Assembly (NCBI GenBank): GCA_018823745.1
Contig: JAHJHR010000017.1
Location: 1 to 64,000 of the forward strand
Direction: 5' to 3'
Length of the DNA stretch: 64,000 nt
From: Alphaproteobacteria bacterium
GTDB taxonomy: Bacteria; Pseudomonadota; Alphaproteobacteria; Oceanibaculales; Oceanibaculaceae
A program made the translations under genes and the position numbers. Shown one piece after another: positions 51,107-60,796 of this stretch. The notes beneath the pieces were generated by a model. That model saw only the letters and a list, made by a program, of their open reading frames with translations. It was not told the DNA's origin and made no database searches. Positions within the stretch are counted from its first letter, which is position 1; each line of letters opens with the position of its first letter.

Positions 51107-53775
51107 CAGGCGGCAGCCTGCGCGGCAATCGCCTGCTCGATGGCGGCCAGGGCCTCATCCGCCTTGTCGCCATCCGGTCCGCCGGCCTGTGCCATATCGG
51201 CCCGGCCACCGCCGCCCTTGCCGCCCAGCGCCTCGGAGCCGACGCGCACGAAATCGACCGCGCTGAACCGCGCTGTCAGATCATCGGTCACGGCGACGAC
51301 CAGCGAGGCCCGGCCTTCCTGCACGGCGACCAGCGCCACCACGCCGGAGCCGACCTGCTTTTTCAGCTCGTCGGCCATGCCCTTCAATTCCTTGGCCGGC
51401 ACGTCATCCAGCCGGCGGGCGGCGTATTTCACGCCGCCGACATCCCGGGCGACTGACTCCGTGGCGCCCCCGCCCCCGCTGGCCAGGCGCTTGCGCATCT
51501 CGACCAGCTCGCGCTCCAGACGGCGACGATCCTCGACCAGAGCGGCGACGCGCGCCGGCAGTTCCGCCGGGGCGGATTTCAGCACGCCGGCGGTTTCCGC
51601 CAGCAGCGCCTGCTGCTGTTCGATATGTGCCAGCGCGCCGATGCCGGTCACCGCCTCAATGCGGCGCACGCCGGAGGAGACGGCATTCTCGCCCAGAATC
51701 TTGAACAGGCCGATATCGCCAGTGCGGCGCACATGGGTGCCGCCGCACAGCTCGGTCGAGAAGCTGGCGAATTTGCCCTTCTCCGGCTCCGCCCCGCCCA
51801 TCGAGACGACGCGTACCTCCTCGCCATATTTCTCGCCGAACAGCGCCAGGGCACCGGCCTCAACGGCCTCCTCCGGCGTCATCAGCGAGGTTTTCACATC
51901 GGCATTCACCCGGATGCGGGCATTCACCTCGGCCTCGACCTCGCGGATTTCCTCAGGCGACAGCGCCTTGGGATGGCTGATGTCGAAGCGCAGCCGGTCA
52001 GGGGCGACCAGCGAGCCCTTCTGGGTGACGTGATCACCCAACCGGCGGCGCAGCGCCTCATGCAGCAGATGGGTGGCCGAATGATTGGCCCGTAGCGCAT
52101 CGCGCCGTGTGGTGTCGATGCGGAATTCCGCGACATCCCCGACCGCGACGCTGCCCTTGGTCACCTCGCCGATATGGACATGCAGCGCGCCCAGCTTCTT
52201 CTGGGTGTCGCTGACCGCAATCTCGGCGCCGCCGGCCGTAACGATCACGCCGGCATCGCCGGTCTGGCCGCCGGATTCGGCATAGAACGGCGTCTGGTTA
52301 GCGACCAGCGCCACCTTGTCACCCTGCGTCGCGGTCTCGACCGGCTGACCCTCGACCACCAGGGCCAGGACCTTGCCCTCGGCAACATCGGTGTCATAGC
52401 CGAAGAACTCGCTGGCCCCGGCCTTGTCGCGGATATCAAACCAGACGGTTTCCGTCGCCGCCTCGCCGGAGCCGGACCAGGCGGCGCGGGCGGCGGCCTT
52501 CTGGCGGGCCATGGCGGTGTCGAAGGCGTCGGTATCAACGCTGCCACCCTGGCCGCGCAGGATGTCCTGCGTCAGATCGAGCGGGAAGCCGAAAGTGTCA
52601 TAGAGCTTGAAGGCTACATCGCCGGACAGCTTGCCGCCGGTGCCGAGGCGACCGGTTTCCTCCTCCAGCAGCTTCAGCCCGCGTTCCAGCATCTGCTTGA
52701 AGCGGTTTTCCTCCAGCTTCAGCGTCTCGACGATCAGCGCCTGGGCGCGCACCAGCTCCGGATAGGCCTCGCCCATCTGGCGCACCAGGGCCGGCACCAG
52801 ACGCCACAGCAGCGGCTCGCGGCAGCCCAGGATATGGGCGTGGCGCATGGCACGGCGCATGATCCGGCGCAGCACATAGCCGCGGCCCTCATTCGACGGC
52901 AGCACGCCATCGGCGATCAGGAAGGAACTGGCGCGCAGATGGTCGGCGATCACCCGGTGCGAGGTCTTGAACGGCCCGTCGGCATCAATGCCCGAGGCCT
53001 CGGCCGAGGCCTCGATCAGGGCGCGCATCAGGTCGATATCATAATTGTCGTGCTTGCCCTGCAGCACGGCGGTGATGCGCTCCAGCCCCATGCCGGTGTC
53101 GATCGACGGGCGCGGCAGCGAGATCCGGTCGCCCGGCGCGCGCTGGTCGAACTGCATGAACACCAGGTTCCAGATCTCGATGAAACGGTCGCCATCCTGC
53201 TCCGGGCTGCCGGGAGGGCCACCGGGGATCTTGTCGCCATGGTCGAAGAAGATTTCCGAGCACGGGCCGCAGGGGCCGGTATCGCCCATCTGCCAGAAAT
53301 TATCCGAAGTCGGGATGCGGATGATCTTGTCGTCGGTCAGGCCGGCGATCTTCTTCCACAGCCCATGCGCCTCGTCATCATCGGCATAGACGGTGACCAG
53401 CAGCCTGTCCTTCGCCAGGCCGTATTCCCTGGTGATCAGGTTCCAGGCCAGCTCAATGGCCTGGTCCTTGAAATAATCGCCGAAGGAGAAATTGCCCAGC
53501 ATCTCAAAGAAGGTGTGGTGCCGTGCCGTGTAGCCGACATTCTCCAGGTCATTATGCTTGCCACCGGCGCGCACGCATTTCTGCGAGGTCGCGGCGCGGT
53601 TATAGGCGCGGGTTTCCGCCCCGGTGAACACATTCTTGAACTGCACCATGCCGGCATTGGTGAACAGCAGCGTCGGATCGTTGCGCGGCACCAGCGGGCT
53701 GGACGCCACCACCTCATGCCCGTTGCGCCCGAAATAATCGAGGAAGGTGCTGCGGATATCATTCGCCGTGTTCAT
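51106..53775 (-). CDS. alaS: Alanyl-tRNA synthetase
   Basis: 889 residues: class II core at the N-terminus ([52 protein letters not shown]), editing domain with [12 protein letters not shown] and the Cys/His zinc site [11 protein letters not shown], and a C-terminal Ala domain. Full length, no truncation. Confidence 0.98.
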   Translation of the reverse strand: MNTANDIRSTFLDYFGRNGHEVVASSPLVPRNDPTLLFTNAGMVQFKNVFTGAETRAYNRAATSQKCVRAGGKHNDLENVGYTARHHTFFEMLGNFSFGDYFKDQAIELAWNLITREYGLAKDRLLVTVYADDDEAHGLWKKIAGLTDDKIIRIPTSDNFWQMGDTGPCGPCSEIFFDHGDKIPGGPPGSPEQDGDRFIEIWNLVFMQFDQRAPGDRISLPRPSIDTGMGLERITAVLQGKHDNYDIDLMRALIEASAEASGIDADGPFKTSHRVIADHLRASSFLIADGVLPSNEGRGYVLRRIMRRAMRHAHILGCREPLLWRLVPALVRQMGEAYPELVRAQALIVETLKLEENRFKQMLERGLKLLEEETGRLGTGGKLSGDVAFKLYDTFGFPLDLTQDILRGQGGSVDTDAFDTAMARQKAAARAAWSGSGEAATETVWFDIRDKAGASEFFGYDTDVAEGKVLALVVEGQPVETATQGDKVALVANQTPFYAESGGQTGDAGVIVTAGGAEIAVSDTQKKLGALHVHIGEVTKGSVAVGDVAEFRIDTTRRDALRANHSATHLLHEALRRRLGDHVTQKGSLVAPDRLRFDISHPKALSPEEIREVEAEVNARIRVNADVKTSLMTPEEAVEAGALALFGEKYGEEVRVVSMGGAEPEKGKFASFSTELCGGTHVRRTGDIGLFKILGENAVSSGVRRIEAVTGIGALAHIEQQQALLAETAGVLKSAPAELPARVAALVEDRRRLERELVEMRKRLASGGGGATESVARDVGGVKYAARRLDDVPAKELKGMADELKKQVGSGVVALVAVQEGRASLVVAVTDDLTARFSAVDFVRVGSEALGGKGGGGRADMAQAGGPDGDKADEALAAIEQAIAAQAAA

Positions 53776-53985
53776 GCGTGCAATCTTCTGACTCTGTCCA
53801 AAGGAAGCCCATTATATCGTACCGCCGGCCCGGCCTGTGAAGGGAAGATGCCGACACGGGGCAGGACAGACGGCAAAACGGCGCGGTCCTTACGGAGTCG
53901 CGCCGCCTCAATCAGCGGGTCTTCGCTTATACGGGCCATGCCGGGCACTGTCCAGCGGCTGGGGGGCTACAACCTCCCCAGTCTT

Positions 53986-54067
53986 TCACCCCCGGACGTG
54001 TTCCGGGGTCCAGCCGTCCGTGCCAATCGCTCGGTCAATGGATGGTCGGATCAAGTCCGACCATGAC
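53986..54067 (-). repeat. Structured interspersed repeat, copy 3
   Basis: On the minus strand the hairpin is ATGGTCGGA/TCCGACCAT with loop CTTGA, against ATAGTCGGG/CCCGACTAT in copies 1 and 2: both changed positions are compensated. The core TCCATTGACCGAGCGATTGG follows. Lies in the alaS-recA gap, 53776-54149; I see only this and the 29-bp repeat there. Confidence 0.85.
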
Positions 54068-54095
54068 GAGGCTTTTATTGCCCTCTCCTCAGTCC

Positions 54096-54124
54096 GTCAC
54101 CCCCGGCACAAGGCCGGGAATGAC
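54096..54124. repeat. 29-bp interspersed hairpin repeat, copy 2
   Basis: Identical over 29 bp to 28777-28805 (GTCA-bounded, hairpin CCCGGC-ACAAG-GCCGGG). It is 26 bp after the recA stop on the minus strand and may end the recA transcript. Confidence 0.85.
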
Positions 54125-54149
54125 GGCAAGAGGAGTAACGTACGCCCGA

Positions 54150-55232
54150 TCAATCCTCGAGGGTGTCGGCGGTGTCTTCTTCAGGGCCGCCGCCCATCAG
54201 GGCTTCGGAGACGATGCCGGCATTGGCGCGGATCTTCTGTTCCAGATCCTGGGCCAGGGCGGTGTTCTCGCGCAGGAAGTTCTTGGCGTTCTCGCGGCCC
54301 TGGCCGATGCGCTGGCCGGCATAGGAGAACCAGGCGCCGGATTTCTCGACCAGGCCGGCCTTCACGCCGAGATCGACCAGCTCGCCCATCTTGGAGACGC
54401 CCTCGCCATACATGATGTCGAATTCGACAACGCGGAAGGGCGGCGCCACCTTGTTCTTCACCACCTTCACGCGGGTCTGGTTGCCGACCACCTCGTCCTT
54501 GTCCTTGATCGCGCCGATGCGGCGGATGTCGAGACGGACCGAGGCGTAGAATTTCAGCGCATTGCCGCCGGTCGTGGTTTCCGGGCTGCCGAACATGACG
54601 CCGATCTTCATGCGGATCTGGTTGATGAAGATGACCATGCAGCGCGATTTGGAGATCGACGCGGTCAGCTTGCGCAGCGCCTGGCTCATCAGGCGGGCCT
54701 GCAAGCCGACATGGCTGTCGCCCATCTCGCCTTCCAGTTCGGCGCGCGGCACCAGGGCCGCGACGCTGTCGACCACCAGAACGTCGATGGCGCCGGAGCG
54801 CACCAGCGTATCGGCGATTTCCAGCGCCTGTTCACCGGCATCGGGCTGCGAGATCAGCAATTCCTCGATGTCGACGCCCAGCTTGCGGGCATAGGAGGGA
54901 TCGAGCGCATGCTCGGCATCGATGAAGGCGCAGGTGCCGCCGGCCTTCTGCGCCTCGGCCACCGTATGCAGCGCCAGGGTGGTCTTGCCCGAGCTTTCCG
55001 GGCCGTAGATCTCGACAACGCGGCCGCGCGGCAGGCCGCCAATGCCCAGCGCGATATCCAGGCCGAGCGAGCCGGTCGAGACCGATTCGATTTCGATGAC
55101 GGAGTCGCGCTGGCCGAGTTTCATGACGGAACCCTTGCCAAAAGCGCGTTCAATCTGCCCCAGAGCGGCGTCCAGAGCCTTCTGCTTGTCCATGGTTTTC
55201 CCTTCGACGACGCGAAGAAATTGAGCTGACAT
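54150..55232 (-). CDS. recA: RecA recombinase
   Basis: 360 residues: Walker [15 protein letters not shown]1/L2 loops ([19 protein letters not shown] and [19 protein letters not shown]), Walker B region DVLVVDSV, acidic C-terminus. Mediates strand exchange and LexA cleavage. Start at 55232 matches alphaproteobacterial RecA, though the Met at MDKQKAL is a shorter option. Confidence 0.98.
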   Translation of the reverse strand: MSAQFLRVVEGKTMDKQKALDAALGQIERAFGKGSVMKLGQRDSVIEIESVSTGSLGLDIALGIGGLPRGRVVEIYGPESSGKTTLALHTVAEAQKAGGTCAFIDAEHALDPSYARKLGVDIEELLISQPDAGEQALEIADTLVRSGAIDVLVVDSVAALVPRAELEGEMGDSHVGLQARLMSQALRKLTASISKSRCMVIFINQIRMKIGVMFGSPETTTGGNALKFYASVRLDIRRIGAIKDKDEVVGNQTRVKVVKNKVAPPFRVVEFDIMYGEGVSKMGELVDLGVKAGLVEKSGAWFSYAGQRIGQGRENAKNFLRENTALAQDLEQKIRANAGIVSEALMGGGPEEDTADTLED

Positions 55233-55289
55233 GATGGTGCTCCCTCTTATTCCACAAGCCGACGCTGCGGGGCAACGCGAGAGAGCAAT

Positions 55290-55334
55290 GTACCTTTTTT
55301 GTTCTCTATTGCAATAGATTTTCCTGCTTTGTTC
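55290..55334 (-). promoter_or_regulatory. Candidate SOS (LexA) sites before recA
   Basis: Two sites with 7 of 8 bases of the alphaproteobacterial GTTC-N7-GTTC box: GTAC-N7-GTTC (55290-55304) and TTTC-N7-GTTC (55320-55334), 30 bp apart. On the minus strand a promoter TTGCAA-16-TACATT overlaps the first. LexA itself is not in the window. Confidence 0.45.
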
Positions 55335-55354
55335 TCATTTTTTCGCCGACGGGT

Positions 55355-57124
55355 TTACGCGTTCAGAACTTCCTTCACCCGGCCGGCCAATTGCTTCAGG
55401 CTGAACGGCTTGGACAGGAAGCTGATATCGGAATCCGCCGCGATCTTCTCGCGCAGCGCATCCTCGGAATAACCGGAAATGCAGATCACCTTGATGTCCG
55501 GCCGGCGCTCGCGCACCGTGCGGATCAGCGTCGGGCCGTCAATGCCCGGCATGACCACATCGGTGATCAGCAGATCAATCGGCTCCGATTCATCAGCCGT
55601 GAGAATTTCCAGCGCCGCCTCACCGGAGCGCGCCTCGATGACGCGGTAGCCCTTGTTGCGCAGCGCGCGCGCGCTGAACAGCCGCACCGCATCCTCGTCT
55701 TCCACCAGCATGATGGTGCCGGCCCCGGTGAGGTCGCGGCCCTTGCCCTCGGCCTCCTCGCCGGCATCCGTCCGCGCCTCGATATCCCCGTCATGCACCG
55801 GCAGCAGGATGGAGAACCGGGTGCCCCTGCCCCGGCCGGCCTCCGCCGCCTCCTCATCCCCCGCGAATGGCCCGCTCTCGACCTGGATATAGCCGCCGGT
55901 CTGCTTCACGATGCCATACACCGTGGACAGGCCAAGCCCGGTGCCGGAGCCGACCGCCTTGGTGGTGAAGAAGGGCTCGAAGATCCGCGGCAGGATCGCA
56001 TCCTCGATGCCGGTGCCGGTATCCTGCACCTCGATGCGCACATAATCCCCGGCCGGCACTTCCTCCTCGCCATAGCGCAGCGCGCCATCCGGCGACATAT
56101 TCTCGGTACAGATGGTCAGGGCACCGCCATCCGGCATGGCGTCGCGGGCATTCACGGCAAGGTTCAGGATCACCTGCTCCAGCTGGCCCTGATCGACCTT
56201 GATGAGGTTCAGGTTCCGGCCATAGCGCATGCGCAGCTGGATGTTCTCGCCCATCACCCGGCGCAGCAGATGCGATAATTCGGCCAGCACCTCGGAGGTG
56301 TCCAGCACGCGGGGGCGCAGCGTCTGCTGGCGCGAGAAGGCCAGCAGCTGGCGCACCAGATTGGCCGCCCGGTTGGCGTTCTGCTTGATCTGCATGATAT
56401 CGGCGAAAGACTGGTCACCGGCCCGGTGGCGCAGCAGCAGCAGGTCGCAGAAGCCGATCATCGCGGTCAGCAGATTGTTGAAATCATGCGCCACGCCACC
56501 GGCCAGCTGGCCAACCGCCTGCATCTTCTGCGACTGGACGAACTGGGCCTCCAGCTTCTTGCGCTGGGTGACATCCAGCAGATACAGCATCAGGGCCGGC
56601 ATCTCTGCCGAATGTCCGGCTTCCGGGTTCAGGGCCAGACCGTCAAGCCGGCTGGCCAGCAAGGCTCCCACACGCTCAGCATTCTGCGCCATGCGCAGCT
56701 CGACGGCACCTTCCTGGAGCGTGCCACTGCTGGCCCGCGCCAGACACTCGGCCAGCGCCGGACGATCCTCCGGCAGGATCAGCTCCGCCAGGGCTATCGG
56801 CATATGGCCGTCGCGCTGCAGCCCGGTCAGTTCCTGGAACAACGGATTAGCCTCCAGCACCCGGCCGGAGTGATCGGCAAAGGCCACGGCCAGCGGTGCA
56901 TTCTCGAAGATCAGCCAGAGCGGCGATGATCCGTCGTCCGTGCCCAGCCCCTTGTCCTTTGCCGGGGAGGCCTTCCCCCCGCGCAGCGCCAGCGCACCGG
57001 ACAGCAGGGCCGCACACAGCCCCGCCCCGACGGTCAGTGCCAAAGGCTGGGACAGCACGGCAGAGCCCGCGGCCGTCAGGCCGGCCAGCGCCGCCCCGCC
57101 TGCCAGCAGGGTGTTAGCGTGCAC
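55355..57124 (-). CDS. cckA: CckA-type hybrid histidine kinase
   Basis: 589 residues from a GTG at 57124. Two N-terminal membrane helices (about 5-50), a PAS domain, HisKA with the CckA-like GQLAGGVAHDFNNLLTAMIG (phospho-acceptor His), HATPase (NLAVNARDAMPDGG, DTGTGI, GTGLGLSTVYGIVKQ), and a C-terminal receiver with IMLVEDEDAVR and the acceptor Asp in DLLITDVVMPG. CckA controls CtrA and motility in alphaproteobacteria. Overlaps flhB by 11 bp; a longer frame to 57352 is not supported. Confidence 0.88.
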   Translation of the reverse strand: MHANTLLAGGAALAGLTAAGSAVLSQPLALTVGAGLCAALLSGALALRGGKASPAKDKGLGTDDGSSPLWLIFENAPLAVAFADHSGRVLEANPLFQELTGLQRDGHMPIALAELILPEDRPALAECLARASSGTLQEGAVELRMAQNAERVGALLASRLDGLALNPEAGHSAEMPALMLYLLDVTQRKKLEAQFVQSQKMQAVGQLAGGVAHDFNNLLTAMIGFCDLLLLRHRAGDQSFADIMQIKQNANRAANLVRQLLAFSRQQTLRPRVLDTSEVLAELSHLLRRVMGENIQLRMRYGRNLNLIKVDQGQLEQVILNLAVNARDAMPDGGALTICTENMSPDGALRYGEEEVPAGDYVRIEVQDTGTGIEDAILPRIFEPFFTTKAVGSGTGLGLSTVYGIVKQTGGYIQVESGPFAGDEEAAEAGRGRGTRFSILLPVHDGDIEARTDAGEEAEGKGRDLTGAGTIMLVEDEDAVRLFSARALRNKGYRVIEARSGEAALEILTADESEPIDLLITDVVMPGIDGPTLIRTVRERRPDIKVICISGYSEDALREKIAADSDISFLSKPFSLKQLAGRVKEVLNA

Positions 57125-58235
57125 GCGCGCCTCCGCCCTGTGGGCCGCCCCGGGGGCCACCCATTGGCGCGCCCTTCGCCTTATCCAGACGGAAGATGTA
57201 GGTGATGATCTCGGCCACGGCCTGATACTGCTCCGGCTTGATTTCATGGTCCAGATCGACCGTGGCGTAGAGCAGACGTGCGACCGGCGGGTTCTCGACG
57301 ATCGGAATGTTGTTCTCCTCCGCCACCTCGCGGATGCGCAGGGCCACGGCATCGACGCCCTTGGCGACGACCATCGGCGCTTCCATGCTGTCGCGCTCGT
57401 ATTTGATCGCCACCGCGTAATGGGTCGGGTTGGTGACCACCACGGTGGCGCTGGGCACCGCCGCCATCATGCGCTGCCGGGCGCGCTGCATGCGCAGATT
57501 GCGCAGCCTTCCCTTCACATGCGGATCGCCTTCCGCCTGCTTGTATTCGTCGCGCACTTCCTGCTTGGTCATGCGCATATCCTTGGTGAACTGATAGCGC
57601 TGATACATCAGATCGGCGAAGGCGATCACCGCCATCACCGCCACGGCGCCACCCAGCAGCTTGATCAGCATCCAGCGGATTTCTTCCAGCATGCTGACCG
57701 GTTCCAGCTGCATGATCTCCTCCAGCCGCGACAGCTCCGGCCAGAGCAGCACGGTGAGCAGAATGCCGATGATGGTGATCTTGAAGAGCCCCTTCAGGAA
57801 TTCGATGAACCCCTTCATCGAGAAAATCTGCTTCAACCCCTTGATGGGCGAGATGTTCTGGAGCTTCGGCGCAATCGCCTCCGGTGCGAAGAGCATGCCG
57901 TTCTGCATGTAGTTCGACAGGAAGGCAAAGCTGACGAAAATCAGGACCGGGATGATCAGCGCGAAGCCAACTCCGGCGACCAGATAGCCCAGGACATTGG
58001 CAATACCGCCGGTATCGGGCTGGATTTCATGCGGCTTTTCCAGGAAGGGCCGCAGCAGGCGATACAATTCCTTGCACAGCGCCACCCCAAAAACGCCGAC
58101 AATAAGCAGCCCGCCCAGCAAGGCGAACCAGTTGGAGATTTCCTTCGAAACCGCCACCTGGCCTTTCTCGCGGGCGTCTTCCAGCTTCTTGCTTGTCGGG
58201 TCTTCTGTTTTGGAGGCGTCGTCTTCATCCGACAT
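57114..58235 (-). CDS. flhB: Flagellar export protein FlhB
   Basis: 373 residues: four membrane helices and a cytoplasmic C-terminal domain with the self-cleaving NPTH motif (VVVTNPTHYAVAIKYE, about residue 270). Switches export from hook to filament substrates. Follows fliR after about 30 bp. Confidence 0.96.
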   Translation of the reverse strand: MSDEDDASKTEDPTSKKLEDAREKGQVAVSKEISNWFALLGGLLIVGVFGVALCKELYRLLRPFLEKPHEIQPDTGGIANVLGYLVAGVGFALIIPVLIFVSFAFLSNYMQNGMLFAPEAIAPKLQNISPIKGLKQIFSMKGFIEFLKGLFKITIIGILLTVLLWPELSRLEEIMQLEPVSMLEEIRWMLIKLLGGAVAVMAVIAFADLMYQRYQFTKDMRMTKQEVRDEYKQAEGDPHVKGRLRNLRMQRARQRMMAAVPSATVVVTNPTHYAVAIKYERDSMEAPMVVAKGVDAVALRIREVAEENNIPIVENPPVARLLYATVDLDHEIKPEQYQAVAEIITYIFRLDKAKGAPMGGPRGGPQGGGARAR

Positions 58236-58265
58236 GGCGTGCGCCTTGTCCCTCGCTGTGGCGGA

Positions 58266-59030
58266 TCAGGGTAGGAGAAACTGTACCATCACGCTTTCAT
58301 AATAGCGCAAGAACCACATCATGGAGGCGGAGAGAATCAACGAGAACAGAAACAGCCCCAGCATCAGTTGCAGCGGCAGGGCCACGAAGAAGATCTGCAA
58401 TTGCGGCATCAGCCGCGAGAGAATGCCCAGGCCGGCATAGAACAGGACGCCCAGCACCAGCAGCGGCGCGCCGATCTGCAGCGCCACCCGGAAGCCATCG
58501 CCCACCACCCGCGTCACCGCCATAGAGAAATCGCCGGCCGGCAGAGGCTGACCCGGCTGGAACAGGGTATAGCTGTCAACCAGCCCAAGCAGGAACAGAT
58601 GGTGCAGGTTGGTGGCGAAGATCAGCAGCAGCCCCAGCGTGCCCAGGAAGGCACCGGGCAGCGAGCCCTGGCTGCCGAGGCTGGGGTTGAAGGCCTGGGC
58701 CGAGGCCAGGCCGATCTGCATCGAGATGATGAAACCCGCCGTCTCCAGCACCATCAGGGCAATCCGCGCCAGCGTGCCGAAGAAAATGCCGACCAGCACC
58801 TCGCCGGCGACAAGGATCATCAGTCCTGGCACGCTTGCGGGCATTGGCGGCAGCATCGGCTGCACCATCGGCAGGATGACGAAGGCCAGCACCAGGGCAA
58901 AAGTCAGCCGGGCGCGGGTCGAGACCAGTCCCTCCCCGACCCCGGGCATCAGCATGGCGGCGGAGCCCATGCGGGCGAAAACCAGGAAGAAGGCGTAGAA
59001 CTGGGCCGGCAGGAAAAGCTCGAACGGCAT
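58266..59030 (-). CDS. fliR: Flagellar export protein FliR
   Basis: 254 residues, six membrane helices, with ARMGSAAMLMPGVGEGLVSTRARL near the N-terminus, typical of FliR. Part of the export gate with FliP and FliQ. Lies 2 bp after fliQ. Confidence 0.95.
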   Translation of the reverse strand: MPFELFLPAQFYAFFLVFARMGSAAMLMPGVGEGLVSTRARLTFALVLAFVILPMVQPMLPPMPASVPGLMILVAGEVLVGIFFGTLARIALMVLETAGFIISMQIGLASAQAFNPSLGSQGSLPGAFLGTLGLLLIFATNLHHLFLLGLVDSYTLFQPGQPLPAGDFSMAVTRVVGDGFRVALQIGAPLLVLGVLFYAGLGILSRLMPQLQIFFVALPLQLMLGLFLFSLILSASMMWFLRYYESVMVQFLLP

Positions 59031-59032
59031 CG

Positions 59033-59299
59033 CTAGCCGAGCGATATCATGCGGTCGACAAGGCCCTGGGTGAAGGTCAGCAGGGTGGCCAGCATGAAGG
59101 GCAGCAGGACGAAGAGGCTGGCGAAAACCACGAGAATCTTCGGCACGAAGACCAGCGTCATTTCCTGAATATGCGTCAGCGCCTGAAACAGCGAAATGAT
59201 CAGGCCGACGATCAGCCCGATCAGCATGATCGGCGACGAGATGACCAGCGTGATGATCAGCGCATCACGCCCCACATCAATGACATCGGCGGCCTCCAT
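59033..59299 (-). CDS. fliQ: Flagellar export protein FliQ
   Basis: 88 residues, two membrane helices, with LIVGLIISLFQALTHIQEMTL. Small export-gate subunit, usual length. Sits between fliE and fliR. Confidence 0.95.
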   Translation of the reverse strand: MEAADVIDVGRDALIITLVISSPIMLIGLIVGLIISLFQALTHIQEMTLVFVPKILVVFASLFVLLPFMLATLLTFTQGLVDRMISLG

Positions 59300-59314
59300 C
59301 CGGCGCCCCCGCCG

Positions 59315-59611
59315 TCAGATCGGCATGCGCAGGATTTCCTGATAGGCCTGCACCATGCGGTCGCGCAGCCCCACCACCGTCTGCAGGGTCACCTCGGCGT
59401 TGTTCACGGCCGTGACGACGTCGTTCAGGTCAGCCTGCCCGGTAACCGCCTTCAGGCTCATGCTCTCGCCGGTCTTCATGATCTCATGCGCATCGCCGGC
59501 CGCATCGCGGATGAAGCTGGCGAAATCCCGGCCAGCATCGCGCGCTTCCATACCGGCCCCTTGCGGAACCTTCGTATAGGCGGCAATCGCGTCACCGATC
59601 TTGGCTACCAT
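59315..59611 (-). CDS. fliE: Flagellar basal-body protein FliE
   Basis: 98 residues with the FliE C-terminal region NDVVTAVNNAEVTLQTVVGLRDRMVQAYQEILRMPI. Joins the MS ring to the rod. Confidence 0.94.
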   Translation of the reverse strand: MVAKIGDAIAAYTKVPQGAGMEARDAGRDFASFIRDAAGDAHEIMKTGESMSLKAVTGQADLNDVVTAVNNAEVTLQTVVGLRDRMVQAYQEILRMPI

Positions 59612-59646
59612 GGCTGTCTCCCTAGGCGGTATTCAGGATTCTAGCA

Positions 59647-60060
59647 CTAACTGCGCAGAAGATCGATGGTCCTGGTCAACATCGACATCGAACTTTCGAT
59701 CACGTTCAGATTGGCCTCGTAGCTGCGCTGGGCCTCGCGCATATCATTCATCTCAACCAGCGAATTCACATTCGGGCGCGTGATGTAGCCATCGGCATCG
59801 GCGAAGGGATGGCTGGGATCATATTTGATGTCGAACTGCGATGTGTCGTTAAAAATCCGCTTCACCTCGACCCGGTTCACATTCGCCTGGCGGTCCAGAA
59901 CATTCTGGAAGGTCAGGATCTTGCGACGATACGGGTCCTCGCCCGGGCCGGCCACCGAATCCGCATTGGCCATGTTCTCCGACGCGACGCGGATACGCGT
60001 CCCCTGGGCCTTCAGCCCCGAGGAGGATATCAGCATCGCATTCATCAGATCCTGTGCCAT
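59647..60060 (-). CDS. flgC: Flagellar rod protein FlgC
   Basis: 137 residues: rod N-terminus SSGLKAQGTRIRVASENMANADSV and C-terminal VEMNDMREAQRSYEANLNVI. Proximal rod subunit. AGGAG site upstream. Confidence 0.96.
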   Translation of the reverse strand: MAQDLMNAMLISSSGLKAQGTRIRVASENMANADSVAGPGEDPYRRKILTFQNVLDRQANVNRVEVKRIFNDTSQFDIKYDPSHPFADADGYITRPNVNSLVEMNDMREAQRSYEANLNVIESSMSMLTRTIDLLRS

Positions 60061-60111
60061 CGTCTTTTCTCCTGCATCTATGGTGGTCGGCGGGTAGGCG
60101 GTGCTTTCGCC

Positions 60112-60522
60112 TTAGCCTGGCTGGCGGCCGACGGCCATCTTCATCATGCTCATGTGCTGGCTGTAGAGATTGGTGATCAGGCGGTAATCGGCCTGGGTCT
60201 CGGACACCTTCAGCAATTGCTGCTCCAGCGAGACCGTATTCTCGTTGATCGTCACCTCGAACGGCGACTTCTTGTTGTCCTGCTCGGCCCGGAACTCGGT
60301 CGGCCGGCGAATGCCCTGCATGTGCTGGGCGTTGGTTGCCGCCACCGCAACCTGCGGCACTTCCTTGACGAGAGAGCGGAAATCCGGCGCCTTCAGGTCA
60401 CGGGAAGAATAGCCCGGCGTGTTGGCGTTGGAGATATTCTCCGCCAGCACCGACTGACGCTGCGTCAGCCAATCCATCTTCTTCTTTATGCCCTGGAACA
60501 GGGTCAGGCCCGATACATCCAT
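60112..60522 (-). CDS. flgB: Flagellar rod protein FlgB
   Basis: 136 residues beginning MDVSGLTLFQGIKKKMDWL, then LAENISNANTPGYSSRDLKAPDF. The Met at 60522 is chosen because AAGGA lies 8 nt upstream; an ATG three codons earlier (60531) has its site too close. First gene of flgB-flgC-fliE-fliQ-fliR-flhB-cckA. Confidence 0.94.
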   Translation of the reverse strand: MDVSGLTLFQGIKKKMDWLTQRQSVLAENISNANTPGYSSRDLKAPDFRSLVKEVPQVAVAATNAQHMQGIRRPTEFRAEQDNKKSPFEVTINENTVSLEQQLLKVSETQADYRLITNLYSQHMSMMKMAVGRQPG

Positions 60523-60627
60523 CTTCCGCATCCTTCTCGCCCTAAGCGCAGGACATCAGAAGCAAGCGCCGTGCCGAAGACAAAATTCATTCAATATCAA
60601 TGCATTAACCCTGCCTACCCGCCGAGT

Positions 60628-60687
60628 CCGGCAGGGTTTGCCGAACCGATAGCCGGCCAGAACCCGGCCATCCGGCAGGATTTGCCG
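60628..60687. promoter_or_regulatory. Two repeated palindromic sites between the divergent flagellar operons
   Basis: CCGGCAGGGTTTGCCG (60628-60643) and CCGGCAGGATTTGCCG (60672-60687) are 15/16 identical, each an inverted repeat CGGCA-N5-TGCCG, centred 44 bp apart (about four turns). The CGGCA(R) half-site recalls FlbD-type flagellar regulator sites, but the regulator is not known here. Confidence 0.5.
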
Positions 60688-60796
60688 GGCAAAAATGCCG
60701 CCCGGCACCCGCCCGGGGCACCCGCGTTGTCCCTCCCCGCAAGACAAGCTAGAGTGAGAGTGGAAAATCCAGCGCACCTATCCAGCGGAGCCACGC

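Noticed and set aside
52174..54066. 630-codon open frame opposite alaS
   Set aside because: Antisense shadow of the alanyl-tRNA synthetase gene, without motifs.
60540..60796. Sigma-54 promoter for the flagellar operons
   Set aside because: No GG-N10-GC pair with the right spacing was found; the similar-looking GGCAG...TTTGC pairs have only 8 bp between.
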